A stretch of 10,232 nt of DNA from an uncultured Eubacteriales bacterium (GTDB taxonomy: Bacteria > Bacillota > Clostridia > Christensenellales > Borkfalkiaceae), in the NCBI GenBank assembly GCA_900545325.1, contig UQZE01000072.1:1-10232 (forward strand), written 5' to 3'. A program made the position numbers and the translations under genes. The notes under the pieces were generated by a model. The model saw only the letters and a list, made by a program, of their open reading frames with translations, searched no databases and was not told where the DNA came from. Of the stretch, positions 6,422 to 10,232 are shown in pieces (position 1 is the stretch's first letter; each line of letters begins with the position of its first letter).

Positions 6422-6448
6422 AAATGCCGCAAAATTTTTGCGGTGTTT
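6422..6448 (+). other. Terminator-like hairpin between yqhY and nusB
   Basis: A 12-bp imperfect palindrome: AAATGCCGCAAA (6422-6433) pairs with TTTGCGGTGTTT (6437-6448) with two G-T wobbles and a 3-nt loop. Only three T close the stem and CGG follows, so the U-tract is weak. It could be a leaky terminator, an attenuator or an mRNA processing or stability hairpin. nusB starts 19 nt later. Confidence 0.5.
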
Positions 6449-6467
6449 CGGCGTTTAAAGGTGTTTT

Positions 6468-6881
6468 ATGAGAAGTACGGCGAGAGAAACCGTTTACAAG
6501 TATCTGTATGCAAAATTATTCAACGACGAAACCGACGACAAGTATTTCAAAACTCTTTTGAAAGATAAAGATCTGACCGAAGAGGACAGGCTTTTCGCAC
6601 AGGAACTGAAAGATACGGTGGAAGCGCATGAAAGCGAGATCGTTTCCGCGGTAAGGGATTTGGCGAAAGATTATACGTACGAAAGAATTTTTTCTACGGA
6701 TAAATGCGCGCTTGCCATCGGTATTGCGGAGATGACCTATTCGGCGGACGTGCCGAAAAGCGTGGCGATCGACGAGGCTGTGAAACTCGTGGCGAAATAT
6801 TCTGCGGAAAAAAGCGTTTCCTTCGTAAACGGCATACTTGCGGAATATTATAATCAACTGAACGATAAAGGAGCCGAATGA
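6468..6881 (+). CDS. nusB: Transcription antitermination factor NusB
   Basis: All-helical RNA-binding factor that, with NusE (S10), binds boxA in rRNA leaders and supports antitermination. The 137-residue length is standard. Motifs visible: RSTARETVYKYLYAKLF at the N-terminus, with the basic face used for boxA RNA, and the C-terminal VPKSVAIDEAVKLVAKYSAEKSVSFVNGIL signature (about 95-125). AAAGGTG (6456-6462) is the ribosome binding site for ATG 6468. The stop codon overlaps the folD start region, so the two are translationally coupled. The yqhY-nusB-folD order matches B. subtilis. Confidence 0.96.
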   Translation: MRSTARETVYKYLYAKLFNDETDDKYFKTLLKDKDLTEEDRLFAQELKDTVEAHESEIVSAVRDLAKDYTYERIFSTDKCALAIGIAEMTYSADVPKSVAIDEAVKLVAKYSAEKSVSFVNGILAEYYNQLNDKGAE

Positions 6882-7744
6882 TGAGCGCTGTCATTATGGA
6901 CGGCAAAGCGTCGTCTTTGTCGCAAAAGGAATACCTGAAAGTCAAATCGGAAGTTTTTGCTGAAAAATACGGCAGAAAACCGTGTCTTGCGGTCATTCTT
7001 GCCGGCAGCGATCCCGCGTCGGAAGTCTATGTTCGCAACAAAATTAAGGGCTGTGAATTCGTGGGATTTAAATCTCTTTCTTTCACGCTGCCCGAAAACG
7101 TTTCGCAGAGAGAAACGGAAGAACTCGTGCTGTCTTTGGCGGACGACGACAGCGTGGACGGGATACTCGTGCAGCTGCCGCTGCCGAAAGGGCTGAACGA
7201 AAAACGGCTGTTGTCTTTAATACCGCCCGAAAAAGATGTGGATGGTTTCCACCCTTATAACGTGGGGAACCTAATGCTCGGCGAACAGACGGTGGTTTCC
7301 TGCACGCCTTTCGGCGTTCTGCATCTCTTGCAGGACTACGATATCGAAATAGCGGGCAAAAACGCCGTGATCGTCGGCCGCAGCAATATTGTGGGCAAAC
7401 CGATGGCGATGCTTTTGCTTAAAGAGAACGCGACGGTTACGATCTGCCACAGCAAGACGCAGAATTTAAAAGAAATATGCCGCGGGGCCGACATTCTCGT
7501 CGCAGCGATCGGCAAGGCGGGCTTTATCACCGCCGATATGGTGAAGGAGGGCGCCGTAGTCGTCGACGTCGGCATCAACCGCGTGGACGGCAAGCTGAAG
7601 GGCGACGTCGATTTTGACGCGGTAAAGGAAAAAGCTTCGTATATGACGCCCGTTCCCGGCGGCGTGGGGCCGATGACCATCGCCATGCTTCTGACGAATA
7701 CCTATCTTTGCGCGGAGGAAAGAGAGCGTGCAAAAAACAGATAA
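6881..7744 (+). CDS. folD: Bifunctional methylene-THF dehydrogenase / methenyl-THF cyclohydrolase FolD
   Basis: Interconverts 5,10-methylene-, 5,10-methenyl- and 10-formyl-tetrahydrofolate in cytosolic one-carbon metabolism, with NADP as cofactor. The protein has 287 residues. The catalytic motif SEVYVRNK has the conserved Tyr50 and Lys54. DGILVQLPLP, KDVDGFHPYNVG, the Rossmann motif VVGRSNIVGKP (written IVGRSNIVGKP here) and PVPGGVGPMTIAML are all intact. Two adjacent ATGs are possible (6878 and 6881). I choose 6881 because the ribosome binding site AAAGGAG (6867-6873) is 7 nt from it, against 4 nt from 6878; it overlaps the nusB stop by one base. The end overlaps ispA by 17 nt. Confidence 0.97.
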   Translation: MSAVIMDGKASSLSQKEYLKVKSEVFAEKYGRKPCLAVILAGSDPASEVYVRNKIKGCEFVGFKSLSFTLPENVSQRETEELVLSLADDDSVDGILVQLPLPKGLNEKRLLSLIPPEKDVDGFHPYNVGNLMLGEQTVVSCTPFGVLHLLQDYDIEIAGKNAVIVGRSNIVGKPMAMLLLKENATVTICHSKTQNLKEICRGADILVAAIGKAGFITADMVKEGAVVVDVGINRVDGKLKGDVDFDAVKEKASYMTPVPGGVGPMTIAMLLTNTYLCAEERERAKNR

Positions 7745-8600
7745 AAAATACGGAGAATACCTCTCGTTTTTCGAAAGCGAACTGCATAATTACATAAATT
7801 CCTTCCACGCGTCCTCCACGGTTTTGTTCGAGGCCATGAAATATTCTTTGGACGCGGGCGGCAAACGGATACGGCCCGTTCTTCTCCTTGCCGCAAACGA
7901 TGCGCTCGGCGGGCATGCGGAGGAAGCCGTGCCTTTTGCGATCGCGCTCGAAATGATACATACCTATTCGCTGATACACGACGATCTTCCCGCGATGGAC
8001 GACGACGATTTCCGCAGGGGAAATCCGTCGAATCATAAAAAATTCGGCGAGGGAATGGCTATCCTCGCGGGCGACGGGCTTTTAAGTCTGGCGTTTGAAT
8101 TGTGCCTTGCGAACATTAAAGACGACAATTCCCTTGCCGCGGCCCGTATCCTTTCGGCCGCGGCCGGGGTAAACGGAATGGTCGCGGGCCAGGCCGCCGA
8201 TCTTCAGAGCGAAACGCGCGAAGAGTATTCCGAAAGACAGCTCCTTTATATCATTGAAAACAAAACGTCGAAAATGATAGCGGCGCCGCTCGCGATGGCA
8301 TCGGCGCTCAACGGCGGAAAATATATGACGGAATTGAAGAATTTCGGACGTTCGCTCGGTTTTCTATTTCAGGTCGTGGACGATATCCTCGACGTGGAGG
8401 GCGATTTCGAGCAGATGGGCAAAACGCTCGGCAAAGACGCAAAGGAAAACAAGCTGACAAGTGTGAAATATTACGGCTTGAAAGGCGCGAAAGAATACGC
8501 GGATAAACTTTATGCGGAGAGCGTCGGCGCGCTCGCAGGCGTCAGGGAAGGCGGGTTTCTTTTGAAACTTGCGGAAAAAATATATAAGCGCACGAACTGA
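7728..8600 (+). CDS. ispA: Farnesyl diphosphate synthase (polyprenyl synthetase)
   Basis: Condenses isopentenyl diphosphate with dimethylallyl and geranyl diphosphate to make farnesyl diphosphate for undecaprenyl and other isoprenoids. In this 290-residue protein the first Asp-rich motif is DDLPAMD (85-91) and the second DDILD (218-222), with GGKRIRP (44-50), GQAADLQ, and the GKDAKENKLT segment that binds diphosphate. Tyr80, five residues before the first motif, is the bulky residue that limits product length in bacterial farnesyl synthases, so a C15 product is likely. The GTG start at 7728 has GGAGG (7714-7718) 9 nt upstream and lies within the end of folD. xseA and xseB, which lie between folD and ispA in B. 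subtilis, are absent. Confidence 0.95.
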   Translation: MQKTDKKYGEYLSFFESELHNYINSFHASSTVLFEAMKYSLDAGGKRIRPVLLLAANDALGGHAEEAVPFAIALEMIHTYSLIHDDLPAMDDDDFRRGNPSNHKKFGEGMAILAGDGLLSLAFELCLANIKDDNSLAAARILSAAAGVNGMVAGQAADLQSETREEYSERQLLYIIENKTSKMIAAPLAMASALNGGKYMTELKNFGRSLGFLFQVVDDILDVEGDFEQMGKTLGKDAKENKLTSVKYYGLKGAKEYADKLYAESVGALAGVREGGFLLKLAEKIYKRTN

Positions 8601-8601
8601 C

Positions 8602-9360
8602 ATGCGGCTGGATGTTTTTCTCTGTACGCAAGGTCTGTTCCCGTCGCGGACAAAAGCGGCCGAGGCGGTTGCGCGCGGACTCGTGCTCGTGAACGGTAAA
8701 AAAGCAAAAGCGGGCGCGGAAGTTAATATCGGGAGCGATATCCGCGTGATCGAAGGCAGGAGGTTTGTTTCCAACGGAGGCTATAAGCTGGATAAGGCTC
8801 TGGAAGACTTCGGGTTCGATGTGAAAGGACTTGTTTTTGCCGATATCGGCGCGAGTACGGGTGGATTTACCGATTGTCTGTTGCAAAGAGGGGCTGCGAA
8901 AGTATACGCCGTGGATGTGGGGGAAGATCAGCTGGACGAATCGTTGAAAGGCCCGCGCGTCGTCGTGATGGACAGAACGAACGCCCGTTCGCTTAAGAAA
9001 AATTCCTTTCCCGAACCGCTCGACGGCGCGGTAGTCGACTGCAGTTTCATTTCCTTGAAACTTATTTTGGAAAGCGTGGGAAATATATTGAGCGAAGATC
9101 GGGAAATCGTCGCGCTGATCAAGCCTCAATTCGAGTGCGAAGAACGCCGCCGTTTTAAAAACGGCATCGTAAAAGACGGAAAACTGAGAAAGCAAATCGT
9201 GGAAAAACTATATTGTTTCTGCGTGGAAAAGGGCTTTACCGTAACCGATTTTACCTCTGCGCCCGTCGTAGAAGGGAAAAACAGGGAGTATCTTATCCGA
9301 TTAAAAAAAGGCGGAGCGGTTTCGAAACCGCTTTCTCATATACTGAATAAAGGTATATAA
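8602..9360 (+). CDS. tlyA: TlyA family rRNA (cytidine-2'-O)-methyltransferase
   Basis: S4-domain RNA methyltransferase of the TlyA/hemolysin A family, known to 2'-O-methylate cytidines of ribosomal RNA. The S4 domain (about 1-58) starts MRLDVFLCTQGLFPSRTKA and includes GLVLVNGK. The FtsJ-like domain has the SAM-binding motif ADIGASTGGFTD (80-91), AVDVG, DCSFISL (146-152) and LIKPQFE (172-178). ATG 8602, one base after the ispA stop, gives the family's typical N-terminus and 252 residues. An in-frame TTG at 8569 would add 11 residues inside ispA and is less likely. No ribosome binding site is visible for 8602, so coupling to ispA is probable. The old 'hemolysin' name is probably misleading here. 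Confidence 0.94.
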   Translation: MRLDVFLCTQGLFPSRTKAAEAVARGLVLVNGKKAKAGAEVNIGSDIRVIEGRRFVSNGGYKLDKALEDFGFDVKGLVFADIGASTGGFTDCLLQRGAAKVYAVDVGEDQLDESLKGPRVVVMDRTNARSLKKNSFPEPLDGAVVDCSFISLKLILESVGNILSEDREIVALIKPQFECEERRRFKNGIVKDGKLRKQIVEKLYCFCVEKGFTVTDFTSAPVVEGKNREYLIRLKKGGAVSKPLSHILNKGI

Positions 9361-9363
9361 ATT

Positions 9364-10203
9364 ATGTTAGTTGGAATTTATACAAATAAGAGCAAAGACG
9401 TCGGCGGTATATGGTCTAATAAACTGCATTCGCTGCTGAACCGCTACGGCATCGACTATATCGATATTTTCGACGGTAATTTTTCCGCCGTCAATCCTAT
9501 GGAGCATGCGCCCGAAAAAAAGCCCGATCTGATCGTTGTGCTCGGCGGTGACGGAACTATTTTGGGATTGACGACATATGCGGCAGAGAACGCGGTGCCG
9601 GTGATCGGCATCAACGCGGGAAAACTCGGCTTTTTAACGGAGTTTGAAACGTTTGAGATGGAAAGCGCCGTAGAAATGATAAAACACGGCAAACTGAAAG
9701 CAGACGAACGCATTTTACTGCAGATAGAGGCGGGCGAAAAGCGTTACTACGCTTTGAACGACTGCGTTCTTCAGCGGCTTTGTTCGGAGGAAAATACGGG
9801 CAGTCTGATCGTTGGGTTGTCGGTCGCGCTCGACAATACTCTTGTGGATAAAATAACGGGCGACGGACTGATTATATCCACGCCGACGGGGTCTACCGCG
9901 TATTCGCTTTCCGCAGGCGGACCGATCCTGGCGCCGGGGATAGAGAGCTTTTGCATTACGCCGATCAGCGCGCATTCGCTGCATCACCGTCCGATCATTT
10001 ACGGTACGCAGTCGGCTTGCGTCGTTACCGTCGAGGAGGGCGGGCTGACTGGACTTTTCTGCGACGGCAAACTGATTTGCAGGCTTTCCGCGGGCGACAG
10101 CGTAAAGGTTTCGCGCGCGGCGCGGACGATCAATTTTTTGAGAAAAAAGGATTCCAATTTCTATAACAGATTATTATTGAAACTAAACAACGGGAGAGAA
10201 TAA
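9364..10203 (+). CDS. nadK: NAD kinase
   Basis: Phosphorylates NAD to NADP, the only route to NADP. In this 279-residue protein the GGDGT nucleotide motif is at 61-65, GINAGKLGFLTE at 82-93, the NE/D motif (ALND, 130-133), and the glycine-rich DGLIISTPTGSTAYSLSAGGP at 167-187. It is close to the usual bacterial length. ATG 9364 lies 3 nt after the tlyA stop. AAAGG at about 9348-9353 is a rather distant ribosome binding site, so coupling to tlyA may help. tlyA-nadK-argR-recN is a common clostridial order, and FolD upstream is a user of NADP. Confidence 0.96.
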   Translation: MLVGIYTNKSKDVGGIWSNKLHSLLNRYGIDYIDIFDGNFSAVNPMEHAPEKKPDLIVVLGGDGTILGLTTYAAENAVPVIGINAGKLGFLTEFETFEMESAVEMIKHGKLKADERILLQIEAGEKRYYALNDCVLQRLCSEENTGSLIVGLSVALDNTLVDKITGDGLIISTPTGSTAYSLSAGGPILAPGIESFCITPISAHSLHHRPIIYGTQSACVVTVEEGGLTGLFCDGKLICRLSAGDSVKVSRAARTINFLRKKDSNFYNRLLLKLNNGRE

Positions 10204-10204
10204 G

Positions 10205-10232
10205 ATGACCAAAAAAGACAGACAAGATCGGA
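10205..10232 (+). CDS. argR: Probable arginine repressor ArgR, first nine codons only (3' partial)
   Basis: An ATG with a strong ribosome binding site (GGGAGAG, 10192-10198) begins 1 nt after the nadK stop, and the frame reads MTKKDRQDR to the window edge. ArgR proteins often start with a Lys/Arg-rich stretch of this kind before the first helix, and argR commonly follows nadK or tlyA in Clostridia. Nine residues do not prove the identity; the call rests mainly on gene order. Confidence 0.5.

Noticed and set aside
8542..9195. 217-residue minus-strand ORF antisense to tlyA
   Set aside because: Lies entirely over the intact ispA end and tlyA, with no recognisable domain or context for a minus-strand gene.

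Overview
All supported genes lie on the + strand. Gene content and order point to an endospore-forming member of the Clostridia (Bacillota): a complete eight-gene spoIIIA sporulation operon is followed by the yqhY-nusB-folD-ispA-tlyA-nadK-(argR) housekeeping cluster, a Bacillus/Clostridium-type order. Codon use mixes GC-rich and AT-rich codons, as in a mid-GC genome. An uncultured gut-type Clostridia lineage is plausible, but that is inference.

Layout. Positions 1-1105 hold the 3' part of a ribosomal protein S1-type gene (multiple S1 RNA-binding repeats), closed by a strong intrinsic terminator (1112-1138). Positions 1147-1347 hold the oddest object in the window. It has a perfect 7-bp tRNA acceptor stem, a 4-bp D-arm, a perfect T-arm and an encoded CCA end, but about 125 extra nucleotides between the D-arm and T-arm. 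It is closed by its own terminator (1347-1372). A sigma-E-like promoter sits immediately before spoIIIAA, so close that the message may be leaderless.

Positions 1430-5969 are spoIIIAA-AB-AC-AD-AE-AF-AG-AH, tightly packed with several start/stop overlaps. The products form the SpoIIIA part of the mother cell-forespore channel ('feeding tube'): AA is the ATPase, AB-AF and AG are membrane and ring parts, and AH faces forespore SpoIIQ.

From about 5998 an extended -10 promoter drives yqhY (Asp23 family), then nusB, folD, ispA, tlyA and nadK. The window ends nine codons into the next gene, probably argR. From nusB on, gaps are 0-3 nt or genes overlap, apart from the terminator-like hairpin between yqhY and nusB. 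These genes serve transcription antitermination (NusB), one-carbon folate metabolism (FolD), isoprenoid precursor synthesis (IspA), rRNA methylation (TlyA) and NADP supply (NadK). Compared with B. subtilis, xseA/xseB and dxs are absent between folD, ispA and tlyA, and nadK has been added.

The only non-coding stretch over 300 bases is 1106-1429. It holds the two terminators, the tRNA-like gene and the spoIIIA promoter region.
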